Shown here: positions 9,109-18,431 of the stretch, piece after piece
Position numbering within the stretch: position 1 is the stretch's first letter
Layout: each line of letters begins with the position of its first letter
NCBI RefSeq assembly: GCF_001885945.1
Contig: NZ_JXKQ01000004.1
Location: 62,001-126,000, forward strand
Reading direction: 5' to 3'
DNA length: 64,000 nt
From: Enterococcus hermanniensis
Lineage (GTDB): Bacteria > Bacillota > Bacilli > Lactobacillales > Enterococcaceae
Notes under the pieces: model-generated
Seen by the model: only the letters and a program-made list of their open reading frames with translations
Database searches by the model: none
What the model was told of the DNA's origin: nothing
Made by a program: the position numbers and the translations under genes

Positions 9109-11640
9109 ATGGCGAACTTTCTAAGAAAAATGATTGAGAATGATAAAAAAGAATTGAAACGATTAAGCAGCATTGCTGATAAAGTTGAAGAATTCTCTGG
9201 TGACATGGAAAAGCTAACCGATGAACAATTACGAGGCAAAACTGACGAATTCAGAGGGCGCTATAAAGCAGGCGAAACTTTAGATGAACTTTTACCTGAA
9301 GCGTTCGCAGTAGTTCGTGAAGCTGCCCGACGTGTCTTAGGGTTATACCCATACCATGTGCAATTAATGGGTGGGATCGTTTTACATGACGGAAATATTC
9401 CTGAAATGAAAACTGGTGAAGGGAAAACCTTAACAGCAACGATGCCAGTTTATTTAAATGCTTTATCAGGCGAGGGTGTTCACGTTGTTACAGTGAATGA
9501 ATACTTATCGACACGTGACTCGACTGAGATGGGCGAATTATATAATTTCTTAGGTTTGAGTGTTGGTTTGAACATCAACTCAAAAACAGCAGATGAAAAA
9601 CGTGAAGCCTATAATTGCGATATCACGTACAGCACGAATAATGAATTAGGATTTGATTATTTACGTGACAACATGGTGGTCTATCAAAGCCAAATGGTTC
9701 AACGACCATTGAATTATGCTATCGTCGATGAAGTGGACTCAATTTTGATCGATGAAGCTCGGACACCTTTGATTATTTCTGGTGCAGCTGAGAAATCAAC
9801 CGCTCTTTATACTCGAACAGATAATTTTGTGAAACGTTTGAAAGAGGAAGAAGATTTTAAAATCGATATCCAATCAAAAACGATTGGTTTGACGGAGCAA
9901 GGGATTGAAAAAGCCGAAGAAAACTTTGGCTTAGAAAATCTATATGACTTAGAAAATACAGCCTTGACGCATCATTTGGATCAAGCATTACGTGCGAATT
10001 TTATTATGATCCGTGACTTTGATTATGTTGTTCAAGAAGGCAAAGTCTTGATCGTTGACCAATTTACAGGACGTATCATGGAAGGCCGTCGTTATTCAGA
10101 TGGATTACACCAAGCGATCGAAGCCAAAGAAAGCGTTGAAATTGAAGACGAATCTAAAACAATGGCAACAATCACTTTCCAAAACTATTTCCGGATGTAT
10201 AAAAAATTATCTGGGATGACTGGTACAGCGAAAACGGAAGAAGAAGAATTCCGTGAAATCTATAATATTGAAGTGGTTCAAATCCCTACAAACCGTCCGA
10301 TCTTACGTGATGATCATGCTGATTTATTGTATCCAACATTAGAAAGTAAATTTAAAGCAGTGGTGCAAGATATCAAAGAACGTCATCGTAAAGGGCAACC
10401 AATCTTAGTGGGGACTGTGGCGGTCGAAACTTCAGAATTGCTTTCAAATTTATTGAATCAAGAAAAAGTTCCGCATGAAGTCTTAAATGCTAAAAACCAC
10501 TTTAAAGAAGCAGAAATCATTATGAATGCCGGTCAAAAAGGCGCCGTTACCATCGCTACCAACATGGCTGGTCGAGGCACGGATATCAAGCTAGGACTTG
10601 GCGTTGTTGAAGTCGGTGGCTTAGCTGTTATCGGTACTGAACGACATGAATCTCGCCGAATCGACAATCAGTTGCGTGGTCGTGCAGGTCGTCAAGGAGA
10701 CCCAGGTGTTTCTCAATTTTATTTATCATTGGAAGATGATTTGATGAAACGTTTTGGTTCAGAACGAATCAAAGCTTTCTTAGACCGAATGAAAGTGGAA
10801 GATGAAGATGCGGTGATCCAAAGTAAAATGTTGAGTCGCCAAGTAGAATCAGCTCAAAAACGAGTAGAGGGTAACAACTATGATACGCGTAAGAACGTGT
10901 TGCAATACGATGATGTGATGCGTGAACAACGTGAAGTCATCTATAAACAACGTCAAGATGTCATCATGGGTGAAAAAGATTTATCTCCACAACTATTGAA
11001 CATGGTCCGTCGTACGATCTCACGTGTGGTCGATAGCCATACCCAATTAGATAAAGACAATTGGAATTTGGATGCATTAGTTGATTTTGCAGGTTCAACA
11101 TTGGTTCATGAAGAAAGTATTTCTAAAGCTGATTTTGAAGGTAAAACACCAGCAGAAATGAAAGAATATTTGTATGATCGTGCGAAAGAAGTCTTCGATG
11201 CGAAAGTCGCCCAATTACAAAGCCCAGAACAATTACTGGAATTTGAAAAAGTCGTTATCTTACGCGTAGTCGATATGAAATGGACGGATCACATCGATGC
11301 CATGGATCAGTTACGTCAATCCGTTGGGTTGCGTGCGTATGGTCAAAATAATCCATTAGTTGAATATCAAACAGAAGGGTACAAAATGTTTGAAGATATG
11401 GTTGGAAGCATCGAGTTTGAAGTAACTCGTCTCTTCATGAAGGCTGAGATTCGTCAAAACGTTCAAAGAGAACAAGTCGCTCAAACACAAGAAGAGCATC
11501 CAGTAGAAGCAGATGGCGATCCTAAAAATCTGACTGAAACAAAATCAAAACCGGTTCATGTAGAAAAAGTAGGACGTAATGATCCATGTCCATGCGGAAG
11601 CGGTAAAAAATATAAAAATTGTCATGGCAAAGGTTTGTAA
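9109..11640 (+). CDS. secA: SecA preprotein translocase ATPase
   Basis: 843 residues, normal for Firmicutes SecA. Motor that pushes unfolded preproteins through SecYEG. Visible features in order: [11 protein letters not shown] Walker A (about residue 102), [20 protein letters not shown] Walker B and flanking block (about 207-226), [13 protein letters not shown] and [11 protein letters not shown] in the second nucleotide-binding domain (about 484-530), helical scaffold/wing, a variable linker rich in E and Q, and the zinc-binding SEC-C tail [19 protein letters not shown] that contacts SecB or phospholipid. The ribosome binding site is AAAGGAG. A terminator follows, so it is transcribed separately from prfB. 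Confidence 0.98.
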   Translation: MANFLRKMIENDKKELKRLSSIADKVEEFSGDMEKLTDEQLRGKTDEFRGRYKAGETLDELLPEAFAVVREAARRVLGLYPYHVQLMGGIVLHDGNIPEMKTGEGKTLTATMPVYLNALSGEGVHVVTVNEYLSTRDSTEMGELYNFLGLSVGLNINSKTADEKREAYNCDITYSTNNELGFDYLRDNMVVYQSQMVQRPLNYAIVDEVDSILIDEARTPLIISGAAEKSTALYTRTDNFVKRLKEEEDFKIDIQSKTIGLTEQGIEKAEENFGLENLYDLENTALTHHLDQALRANFIMIRDFDYVVQEGKVLIVDQFTGRIMEGRRYSDGLHQAIEAKESVEIEDESKTMATITFQNYFRMYKKLSGMTGTAKTEEEEFREIYNIEVVQIPTNRPILRDDHADLLYPTLESKFKAVVQDIKERHRKGQPILVGTVAVETSELLSNLLNQEKVPHEVLNAKNHFKEAEIIMNAGQKGAVTIATNMAGRGTDIKLGLGVVEVGGLAVIGTERHESRRIDNQLRGRAGRQGDPGVSQFYLSLEDDLMKRFGSERIKAFLDRMKVEDEDAVIQSKMLSRQVESAQKRVEGNNYDTRKNVLQYDDVMREQREVIYKQRQDVIMGEKDLSPQLLNMVRRTISRVVDSHTQLDKDNWNLDALVDFAGSTLVHEESISKADFEGKTPAEMKEYLYDRAKEVFDAKVAQLQSPEQLLEFEKVVILRVVDMKWTDHIDAMDQLRQSVGLRAYGQNNPLVEYQTEGYKMFEDMVGSIEFEVTRLFMKAEIRQNVQREQVAQTQEEHPVEADGDPKNLTETKSKPVHVEKVGRNDPCPCGSGKKYKNCHGKGL

Positions 11641-11665
11641 TCTGCCACGAAATCCATGAGTAGTT

Positions 11666-11698
11666 AAGACGGGACATAGTTACTATGTCTCGTCTTTT
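11666..11698 (+). terminator. secA terminator
   Basis: 14-base stem AAGACGGGACATAG / CTATGTCTCGTCTT with a three-base loop and one G-T pair, ending in a short T-run. Confidence 0.85.
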
Positions 11699-11899
11699 GC
11701 CAATTATTTATCCGAGTGAGTGGTTAAACTACAATAATTCCTTAAACTTGTGTCAGATTACGGAGTATCAGTAGTAATAATTTTTTAGGATAGTATAATA
11801 AAAAAGGCATTTAGTCGAAAGTTTATAAATTATAACCAGTTAAAAAGTAATGTTGAGTTATCCGATCGAGTGATTAGTCGGCAGAAAGAAGGAATAAAT

Positions 11900-13010
11900 T
11901 TGGAAAATGCAGAAATACGAAATTTATTAGATAAGATGCAAGAGCAAGTCACTAGCTTCAGGGGGTCTCTTTGACCTTGAACAGTTAGAAGAAGACATTG
12001 CAGAAGCTGAAAATCAAATGAGCGCCCCTGACTTTTGGGATGATACTGAAAAGGCTCAAGCTTTGATCAATCAAAATAATGTAACGAAAGATACGTATGA
12101 TCAATTCCAAGCGATTGCTAACGAGGCCGATGAATTGAACGTAATGTTGGAAATGCAACAAGAAGAGTTTGATGAAGATTTACAAACGGAACTCGAAGAA
12201 CGTTTGAAGAAGTTACAAGAAAAAATCTCCGGCTTTGAATTATCTTTATTATTAGATGGACCCTATGACAAAAATAATGCGATCATTGAATTGCATCCAG
12301 GTGCAGGCGGGACGGAATCACAAGACTGGGGTTCGATGTTGTTAAGAATGTATACACGCTGGTCAGAACAACATGGTTTTACGGTTGAGACGATCGATTA
12401 TCAATCTGGGGATGAAGCTGGAATCAAAAGTGTGACCTTGATGATCAAAGGGCTGAATGCTTATGGCTATTTAAAATCTGAAAAAGGTGTTCATCGGTTA
12501 GTGCGGATTTCGCCATTTGATTCAGCTAGCCGTCGCCATACCTCCTTTTGTTCCGTGGATGTCATGCCAGAACTAGACGATACGATTGAGGTGGATGTGA
12601 ATCCGGATGATTTAAAAGTCGATGTCTATCGTGCTAGCGGTGCTGGCGGGCAACATATCAATAAAACCTCTTCTGCTGTACGGATCACGCATTTACCGAC
12701 AGGTACAGTCGTCGCAAGTCAAGCACAGCGCTCTCAATTTCATAACCGTGAAACAGCGATGCAGATGTTGAAAGCAAAACTGTATCAATTAGAAATCGAG
12801 AAAAAGGAACAAGAAGCCGCTGCTCTTCGTGGAGAGCAAAAAGAAATTGGTTGGGGTTCACAAATTCGTTCGTATGTTTTTCATCCGTATTCGATGGTAA
12901 AAGATCATCGAACGGATTACGAGACGGGAAATGTGCAAGCTGTAATGGATGGAGAGTTGGATCCGTTTATCGATGCTTACTTAAAATGGCGTCTAGGTCA
13001 GCAAGCCTAA
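11900..13010 (+). CDS. prfB: Peptide chain release factor 2 (programmed +1 frameshift)
   Basis: RF2 releases peptides at UGA and UAA. Translation most likely starts at TTG 11900 behind AGAAGGAA. A 24-codon leader runs to an in-frame TGA (11972-11974). A +1 shift at CTT-TGA-C joins it to the main frame, giving 369 residues, the usual RF2 length. The decoding tripeptide SPF ([15 protein letters not shown]) and the catalytic GGQ ([15 protein letters not shown]) are both present. The shift site is the classic autoregulatory device: low RF2 slows termination at UGA and favours frameshifting. A TATAAT at 11794-11799 may be the -10 element, with a poor -35. An annotation that begins at the ATG at 12018 would lose about 40 residues. 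Confidence 0.96.
11960..11975 (+). promoter_or_regulatory. RF2 +1 frameshift site
   Basis: AGG GGG TCT CTT TGA C: an internal Shine-Dalgarno-like AGGGGG three bases before the CTT slippery codon and the UGA-C stop context. It differs from the common bacterial form only in TCT for TAT before CTT. Confidence 0.93.
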
Positions 13011-13105
13011 AGTAAATTGAAATCAAATTGTAAAGTTGTGAAAGCCAGTTGCAATGTTGACGTGCTATAATAACAAAGAATTTAAAGGATTTGGAGAGAT
13101 AAAGC

Positions 13106-13795
13106 ATGATTGAAATGCAGGATGTAACAAAAAAATATCCTAACAAGACGACTGCTGTCCGTGGGATTTCTATCCACATAAGTCAAGGCGAGTTTGTTTA
13201 TGTTGTCGGTCCCTCTGGGAGTGGTAAATCTACTTTTATTAAGTTAATGTATCGCGAAGAAAAAGCGACTTCTGGTCAAAAACTTGAAGTTGCACGTCAT
13301 GATTTATTGAAAATCAAAAATAAGGAAGTTCCTTATTTACGCCGTGACGTCGGTGTCGTATTCCAGGATTTCAAATTATTACCACGAAAAACCGTTTATG
13401 AAAACATTGCCTATGCGATGCAAGTAATCGGCCGTAAACCCCGTGAAATCAAAAAACGGGTCATGGAAGTTTTGGACCTTGTTGGTTTGAAACATAAAGT
13501 TCGTGTCTTTCCAAGTGAATTATCTGGTGGGGAACAACAGCGTGTATCGATTGCTCGGGCCATCGTAAATACGCCGAAAGTTCTGATCGCAGATGAACCG
13601 ACAGGTAACTTGGATCCGGAAACTTCTTGGGAAATCATGCATTTGTTAGAACGCATCAATAACCAAGGGACAACTGTCGTAATGGCCACTCATAACAAAA
13701 CGATCGTTGACACGATGAGACATCGTTTAATTGCGATTGAAAATGGGTTGATCGTACGAGATGAAGCGGAAGGAGAATACGAGTTTGATGATTAG
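13106..13795 (+). CDS. ftsE: FtsE, cell-division ABC ATPase
   Basis: 229 residues. Complete ABC ATPase: Walker A GPSGSGKST (about residue 36), Q-loop VFQDFKLL, signature LSGGEQQR, Walker B VLIADEPTGNLD and H-loop MATHN. With FtsX it forms a membrane complex that transmits ATP hydrolysis to a peptidoglycan hydrolase outside the cell (PcsB or similar in related cocci). A TATAAT lies at 13066-13071, 34 bases before the start. The 3' end overlaps ftsX by eight bases. Confidence 0.97.
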   Translation: MIEMQDVTKKYPNKTTAVRGISIHISQGEFVYVVGPSGSGKSTFIKLMYREEKATSGQKLEVARHDLLKIKNKEVPYLRRDVGVVFQDFKLLPRKTVYENIAYAMQVIGRKPREIKKRVMEVLDLVGLKHKVRVFPSELSGGEQQRVSIARAIVNTPKVLIADEPTGNLDPETSWEIMHLLERINNQGTTVVMATHNKTIVDTMRHRLIAIENGLIVRDEAEGEYEFDD

Positions 13796-14672
13796 AAATT
13801 TCTTCCGGCACTTGTTGGAAAGTATCAAGAGTGTAAAACGTAATGGTTGGATGACGTTGGCCTCGGTTAGCGCGGTGACAATTACATTGACACTTGCTGG
13901 GATTTTCTTAGCAGTGATCATGAATGCAACAAAATTAGCCCAAGATGTTGAAGGCAACGTTGAAGTGACTGTTTTTGTGGATATCGGTACAAAAGAAAAA
14001 GAGTTAAAAACATTAAAAACAGAATTACAGGATATCAATCATGTGGATAAAGTAACTTTTTCAAGCAAAGAAGATCAGCTGAAAAAATTACAAAAACAAA
14101 TGGGGGATGCCTGGGATTTATTTGAAGGAGATAGCAACCCGCTTTACGATGTTTATGTCGTGCAATCGACAGATGCTCAATATATTCGCTCGATTACTAA
14201 TGAAGCCAGCCAAATGACTAATGTCTTCCGAGCAAATTATGGTGGTAGTTCTGCCGATCGTATCATTCAAATGGCTAAAGTCGTTCGTACTTGGGGCTTA
14301 GCTGCTGCGGCTCTATTGGTATTCGTCGCGATCTTCCTGATTTCAAATACGATCCGGATCACGATTCTGTCAAGAAAAACAGAAATCCAAATCATGCGAC
14401 TTGTTGGAGCGAAAAATGGATATATTCGTTGGCCATTTTTCCTTGAAGGTGGTTGGATCGGTTTGATTGGTTCAATCGTTCCGATTTTGATCTTAACCTA
14501 TGGGTATCAACAAGTTTATGGTCTTGCAGCACCATATCTATTGCAATCTAATTTAGCTTTGCTACGTCCAAATCAAATTGTTTGGATTTTAGATATCATT
14601 ATGGCAGTGGGTGGCTATTTGATTGGTTCACTCGGTTCTGTTATTTCAATGCGTCGGTTCTTAAAAATATAA
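13788..14672 (+). CDS. ftsX: FtsX, cell-division ABC transporter permease-like subunit
   Basis: About 294 residues, start chosen at MIRNFFRHLLES because this is the family N-terminus; it overlaps the ftsE end. One N-terminal transmembrane helix (about 22-45), a large extracellular loop of around 130 residues (VEVTVFVDIG to TNVFRANYGG) and three C-terminal helices (AAAALLVFVAIFLI and two more) match FtsX topology. The extracellular loop is where the peptidoglycan hydrolase or its adaptor binds. A good terminator follows. Confidence 0.95.
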   Translation: MIRNFFRHLLESIKSVKRNGWMTLASVSAVTITLTLAGIFLAVIMNATKLAQDVEGNVEVTVFVDIGTKEKELKTLKTELQDINHVDKVTFSSKEDQLKKLQKQMGDAWDLFEGDSNPLYDVYVVQSTDAQYIRSITNEASQMTNVFRANYGGSSADRIIQMAKVVRTWGLAAAALLVFVAIFLISNTIRITILSRKTEIQIMRLVGAKNGYIRWPFFLEGGWIGLIGSIVPILILTYGYQQVYGLAAPYLLQSNLALLRPNQIVWILDIIMAVGGYLIGSLGSVISMRRFLKI

Positions 14673-14675
14673 TAA

Positions 14676-14713
14676 AAAGACTTCTTCGAAATTTTTCGGA
14701 GAAGTTTTTTTAT
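14676..14713 (+). terminator. ftsX terminator
   Basis: Stem GACTTCTTCGAAA paired with TTTTCGGAGAAGT, followed by a run of seven T residues. Confidence 0.85.
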
Positions 14714-14771
14714 TGTTTATGCTTGTATTTTTTGATCAAAAGCAGTAGGATAATAATCAAATAAATATAAA

Positions 14772-14834
14772 CGCTACCGAGCAAGGGAGCCAATTTCGTA
14801 GGTCTTTGAAGAAATTGGTCTCCCTTTTTTTGTT
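14772..14834 (+). ncRNA. Candidate guanidine-IV-like riboswitch/attenuator before the SMR gene
   Basis: A 15-base stem with one bulge (14783-14797 with 14811-14826) plus an eight-T run forms an intrinsic terminator 25 bases before the SMR start codon, with no gene between them. The loop and the stretch upstream contain complementary segments: CTACCGA at 14774-14780 can pair with TCGTAG at 14796-14801, leaving one bulged C. This would break the terminator or form a loop-to-upstream pseudoknot. Termination directly before a gene whose product resembles guanidinium exporters fits a transcription-controlling guanidine switch, most like the mepA (guanidine-IV) type. Class assignment is from memory of that motif and uncertain; the attenuator structure itself is directly visible. 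Confidence 0.55.
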
Positions 14835-14858
14835 TTTTAGCGAAAAGGAGAATGAATT

Positions 14859-15179
14859 ATGGCATGGGTATCTTTGATTGTTGCAGGTTTTTTTGAAATG
14901 TTTTGGGCTACTACGATGAAATTGAGTGAAGGATTTAGTAAATTAAATTATTCTCTTTTGACATTAGTTGGGATGGTCGCTAGTTTTTATTTTTTAGCTA
15001 AAGCACTGCATTCATTGCCGATGAGTCTAGCATATCCGGTTTGGACAGGGATTGGCGCAGTTGGTTCGATTTTTATCGGTGTCTTGCTATTTAAAGACCG
15101 CTTGTCGTTAGCAACAATTTTTTTCGTCATTTTATTGATCACGGGGATTATTGGTATCAAATTTACAAGCGGACATTGA
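14859..15179 (+). CDS. SMR-family exporter, SugE/Gdx-like
   Basis: 106 residues with four predicted membrane helices, the standard small multidrug resistance size. The membrane-embedded glutamate lies in GFFEMFWATTMKLSEGF (E13), and the W-x-x-x-MK-S-x-GF arrangement resembles the SugE/Gdx guanidinium exporters more than the EmrE/Qac multidrug pumps. Members work as antiparallel dimers exchanging substrate for protons. This is a single gene rather than a YkkCD-style pair. The leader carries a terminator hairpin that looks like a ligand-controlled attenuator, which supports guanidinium as substrate; this is inference. Confidence 0.9.
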   Translation: MAWVSLIVAGFFEMFWATTMKLSEGFSKLNYSLLTLVGMVASFYFLAKALHSLPMSLAYPVWTGIGAVGSIFIGVLLFKDRLSLATIFFVILLITGIIGIKFTSGH

Positions 15180-15236
15180 ACTGAGAATAAGCTACAATAG
15201 ATCCTAAGAATAATTTTAAAAAGGTGTGAAGTAATA

Positions 15237-15662
15237 ATGATCAAATCAACGAATGAATTAACTCCGCAAGAATTAATTACAATTTTTCAAGCGCGGACAG
15301 CAGTATTTGTTGTCGAACAAGACTGTCCCTATCAAGAAGTCGATGAGGCTGACCGAGAAGCACTTCATGTTTGTTTAGAAGAAGCAAGCAAGTTAGCTGC
15401 CTATGCACGCATATTGGTAGAACCGGATGGGATTCATTTTGGACGTGTCTTGGTTATGAAAGAGTTTCGTGGGCAACAACTAGGAAAGAAACTTGTTTCT
15501 GAAACATTAGCTGAGATTGAGCGCCGGTATCCAAACCGGCCAATCATTATCTCGGCTCAAGCCCACTTAACTAAATTTTATGGAGCTTTTGGTTTTGTAA
15601 CTATTTCAGCTGTCTATTTAGAAGATGATATTCCTCATGTAGATATGCGCTTACAAAAATAA
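15237..15662 (+). CDS. GNAT N-acetyltransferase, ElaA-like
   Basis: 141 residues. The start region FQARTAVFVVEQDCPYQEVDEADREALH is typical of ElaA proteins, and the acetyl-CoA loop is seen as VLVMKEFRGQQLGKKLVSETL (about residues 72-92). Substrate is unknown. It starts 57 bases after the SMR gene with AAAGGTG as ribosome binding site and is followed closely by cls. I see no terminator on either side, so co-transcription with neighbours is possible. Confidence 0.9.
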   Translation: MIKSTNELTPQELITIFQARTAVFVVEQDCPYQEVDEADREALHVCLEEASKLAAYARILVEPDGIHFGRVLVMKEFRGQQLGKKLVSETLAEIERRYPNRPIIISAQAHLTKFYGAFGFVTISAVYLEDDIPHVDMRLQK

Positions 15663-15728
15663 AGCAGAAGTCGCTTGTTTACAATCGCCTTTTTCTCAGC
15701 TATTCTTTAGTTGAAGGAGTTGTGGGGT

Positions 15729-17177
15729 ATGTCATTTTTGACAGAACACTTTGGGTTAGTTTTTGTCATTATCAATACATTTTTCTCAGTTATTATTGTC
15801 TTTCGAGAACGCAAAGACACGATCAATACATGGGCATGGCTATTAGTTTTGACGTTTATCCCTTTATTAGGTTTTATTTTGTACATCTTTTTAGGACGTG
15901 GGATTTCCAAAGAACGAATCTTTGATTTGAAGATGCAGACAAAAGTTGGGATGAACGTAGAGGTCCAACAACAACAACGTGCATTAACACGAGGACTCTT
16001 CCCCAAACCGCCAACTAATCAGGTTGATCCACGTCAACTAATTTATATGTTGACGATGTTTGAAAGTTCCTTATACACGACCAATAATGAAGTGAAATTA
16101 TATTCAGATGGGCGTGAAAAATTTGATGCGTTATTAGCCGATATTCGTGAAGCGAAATACCATATTCATATGGAATATTATATTTACCGCGCAGATAATT
16201 TGGGCTATGAAGTGCGGGATGCGTTGGTCAAAGCAGCTTCACGTGGAGTAAAGGTTCGTTTGCTTTTGGATGCATGGGGTTCGACGCAAGCCAATCGACA
16301 CTTTTTCGCACCGTTAACTGCGATTGGCGGGGAAGTAGAATTTTTCTTTCCGCTATTTTTACCTTACATAAACCCGCGAATGAATTACCGTAATCACCGG
16401 AAGATCGTGGTTATTGATGGTGAGATTGGATACACTGGAGGATTTAATGTCGGAGATGAATATTTAGGATTGGTCGAAAAATTTGGCTATTGGCGAGACA
16501 ATCATTTGCGAATCAGAGGTCATGCCGTTTATACATTGCAAAACCGTTTTTTGATGGATTGGAATTCTCAACAAAAAAATGATGTGGCTTTTCAATCGGA
16601 TTATTTCCCAGATTTTTCTTCAGATGGTAAATTAGCGTTACAGATTGTTAGTAGTGGACCAGACAGTGAACATGAACAAATTAAATTGACGTATTTAAAA
16701 ATGATCAATTTAGCTAAAAAGGAAATTTTAATTCAAACACCGTATTATATTCCCGATGCATCGATCCATGAAGCGTTAAAATTAGCATTACTTTCTGGGG
16801 TGGATGTGCGGATCCAAATTCCTAATAAACCGGATCATCCCTTGGTTTATTGGGCGACGTATTCGTTTTCTGCAGAATTGTTGGAGTATGGAGCTGTTAT
16901 AGAAACGTATGAAAATGGTTTTATTCATGCAAAAACGATGATTATTGATTCTGGGATTGCATCTGTGGGGTCCGCAAACATCGATGTCCGTTCATTCAAA
17001 TTGGATTTTGAAGTCAATACACTTATTTATGATGAAAAATTTGCTACAGAATTGCGTGAAAAATTCTATGAAGATTCTACCGAATCAGCAATTTTAACTC
17101 AAGAAAAATATAATCAGCGAGGTCTTTTCATCAAGTTTAAAGAAGGAATTGCTCGGTTAGTTTCACCGCTCTTATAA
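15729..17177 (+). CDS. cls: Cardiolipin synthase
   Basis: 482 residues, exactly the usual length. ATG 15729 is preceded by GAAGGAG; an in-frame TTG further upstream is unlikely. Two N-terminal membrane helices (about 5-25 and 37-55) precede two phospholipase D catalytic motifs: HRKIVVIDGEIGYTGGFN (about residue 223) and HAKTMIIDSGIASVGSAN (about 400). It condenses two phosphatidylglycerol molecules into cardiolipin and glycerol. In enterococci, cls mutations accompany daptomycin resistance; here it lies 5.7 kb from the liaXYZ daptomycin-response operon. A possible TTTACA-N17-TATTCT promoter lies at 15678-15706. Confidence 0.96.
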   Translation: MSFLTEHFGLVFVIINTFFSVIIVFRERKDTINTWAWLLVLTFIPLLGFILYIFLGRGISKERIFDLKMQTKVGMNVEVQQQQRALTRGLFPKPPTNQVDPRQLIYMLTMFESSLYTTNNEVKLYSDGREKFDALLADIREAKYHIHMEYYIYRADNLGYEVRDALVKAASRGVKVRLLLDAWGSTQANRHFFAPLTAIGGEVEFFFPLFLPYINPRMNYRNHRKIVVIDGEIGYTGGFNVGDEYLGLVEKFGYWRDNHLRIRGHAVYTLQNRFLMDWNSQQKNDVAFQSDYFPDFSSDGKLALQIVSSGPDSEHEQIKLTYLKMINLAKKEILIQTPYYIPDASIHEALKLALLSGVDVRIQIPNKPDHPLVYWATYSFSAELLEYGAVIETYENGFIHAKTMIIDSGIASVGSANIDVRSFKLDFEVNTLIYDEKFATELREKFYEDSTESAILTQEKYNQRGLFIKFKEGIARLVSPLL

Positions 17178-17184
17178 AAATTAT

Positions 17185-17214
17185 TTGCGCTTTCATGGTT
17201 TGATAGGATAAAAT
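17185..17214 (+). promoter_or_regulatory. Candidate pstS promoter
   Basis: TTGCGC at 17185-17190 and TAAAAT at 17209-17214 with an 18-base spacer. The -10 region lies within ATAAAATAGACTAGC, a 15-base string that also occurs before secA. Confidence 0.55.
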
Positions 17215-17259
17215 AGACTAGCTTGTTTAAAATGATAATTATAATTAAGGAGATTTCTC

Positions 17260-18108
17260 ATGAAGAAATGGTTAATTCCCCTATTAGGAATACTTTTACT
17301 TTTGTCTGGTTGTTCCAAATGGATTGATCGAGGTGAATCGATCACAGCAGTTGGTTCGTCGGCTTTGCAGCCGCTAGTTGAAACGGTAGCAGAAGAATAT
17401 CAAAGTAAAAATCCCGGACGTTTCATCAATGTCCAAGGTGGTGGAAGCGGGACGGGGCTGAGTCAAGTACAGTCGGGTGCGGTAGATATTGGTAATTCTG
17501 ATTTATTTGCTGAGGAAAAAAATGGGATCGATGCTAAAAAATTAGTCGATCACAAAGTTGCCGTTGTCGGGATCACTCCAATTGTAAATAAAGATGTGGG
17601 TGTCACGAATATTTCGTTAGAAAATCTACGTAAAGTTTTTCTAGGCGAAATCAAAAATTGGAAAGATCTTGGTGGTAAAGATCAAGAAATTGTTATTTTG
17701 AATCGTGCAACAGGTAGTGGGACACGCTCGACCTTTGAACAATGGGTCTTAGATGGTAAAACGGCTGTTCGTGCACAAGAACAAGATTCTAGCGGGATGG
17801 TTCGACAAATCGTTTCTGACACTCCCGGAGCGATCAGTTATACTGCCTTTTCTTACGTTACAAAAGATGTTCAAACATTGAGTATCGATAATATTGAGCC
17901 AACTGATGAAAATGTAACGACCAATCAATGGAAAATTTGGGCTTATGAGCACATGTATACCAAAGGTCAACCAACTGAATTAGTCAAAGATTTTCTTGAT
18001 TATATGCTTTCAGCTGAAGTTCAAAAAAAAGTAGTCTCTCAATTAGGCTACATCCCAATTTCTGATATGAAAGTTGAACGAGATTGGCAAGGGAATGAAA
18101 TAAAATAA
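17260..18108 (+). CDS. pstS: PstS, phosphate-binding lipoprotein
   Basis: 282 residues. Signal peptide with lipobox LLLLSGC (cysteine about residue 18), so it is lipid-anchored by Lgt, whose gene lies 8 kb downstream. The periplasmic-binding fold begins with ITAVGSSALQPLVE and contains the phosphate-contact blocks GGGSGTGLSQV and NRATGSGTRSTFE. It captures inorganic phosphate for PstCAB. A 383-base gap with a strong terminator separates it from pstC, so it can be expressed apart from the permease genes. Confidence 0.96.
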   Translation: MKKWLIPLLGILLLLSGCSKWIDRGESITAVGSSALQPLVETVAEEYQSKNPGRFINVQGGGSGTGLSQVQSGAVDIGNSDLFAEEKNGIDAKKLVDHKVAVVGITPIVNKDVGVTNISLENLRKVFLGEIKNWKDLGGKDQEIVILNRATGSGTRSTFEQWVLDGKTAVRAQEQDSSGMVRQIVSDTPGAISYTAFSYVTKDVQTLSIDNIEPTDENVTTNQWKIWAYEHMYTKGQPTELVKDFLDYMLSAEVQKKVVSQLGYIPISDMKVERDWQGNEIK

Positions 18109-18242
18109 AAAAAGAATTTGAGAAAAAAGTTATTCAATTTCGAGTAATTAGAATAAGAGGCAGACGATAGAGATTTTGGACAGAGCTTTTAAGAAAGCGT
18201 CAGAAGGCCGGACGATCGCTCACCGTTTAGCCCAAAAGAGGA

Positions 18243-18286
18243 GCTGAACCAAAAGTAGAAAATACTTTTGGTTCAGCCTTTTTTTT
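18243..18286 (+). terminator. Strong terminator between pstS and pstC
   Basis: GCTGAACCAAAAGTA (18243-18257) pairs perfectly with 18263-18277 around GAAAA, followed by CTTTTTTTT. Confidence 0.93.
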
Positions 18287-18357
18287 AATTGATCGTAGCC
18301 AAAGATTCCTTATTTTTTCTAAGCAAGCAGTTCAGTTGCAGAGAGCCTTCCTTCTGG

Positions 18358-18431
18358 TTTACACTTTCTTTACAAATGTCATGGAAGCGTTACAGTAGGT
18401 TAAAGAGAAATTGACTTTCAACAGGTAGAAT
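18358..18431 (+). promoter_or_regulatory. Pho-box-like repeats and candidate pstC promoter
   Basis: TTTACA occurs at 18358-18363 and again at 18369-18374, exactly 11 bases apart, the spacing known for PhoP-type direct repeats; GTTACA follows at 18389-18394. A TAGAAT -10-like element lies at 18426-18431 without a matching -35, as expected of an activator-dependent promoter. Phosphate-starvation control is inferred. Confidence 0.5.

Noticed and set aside
13411-13689. Open frame antisense to ftsE
   Set aside because: It lies entirely opposite a well-supported gene and has cysteine- and arginine-rich composition typical of antisense shadows. Many similar antisense frames in the window (for example 28416-28829, 43819-44322, 55956-56321) were set aside for the same reason.
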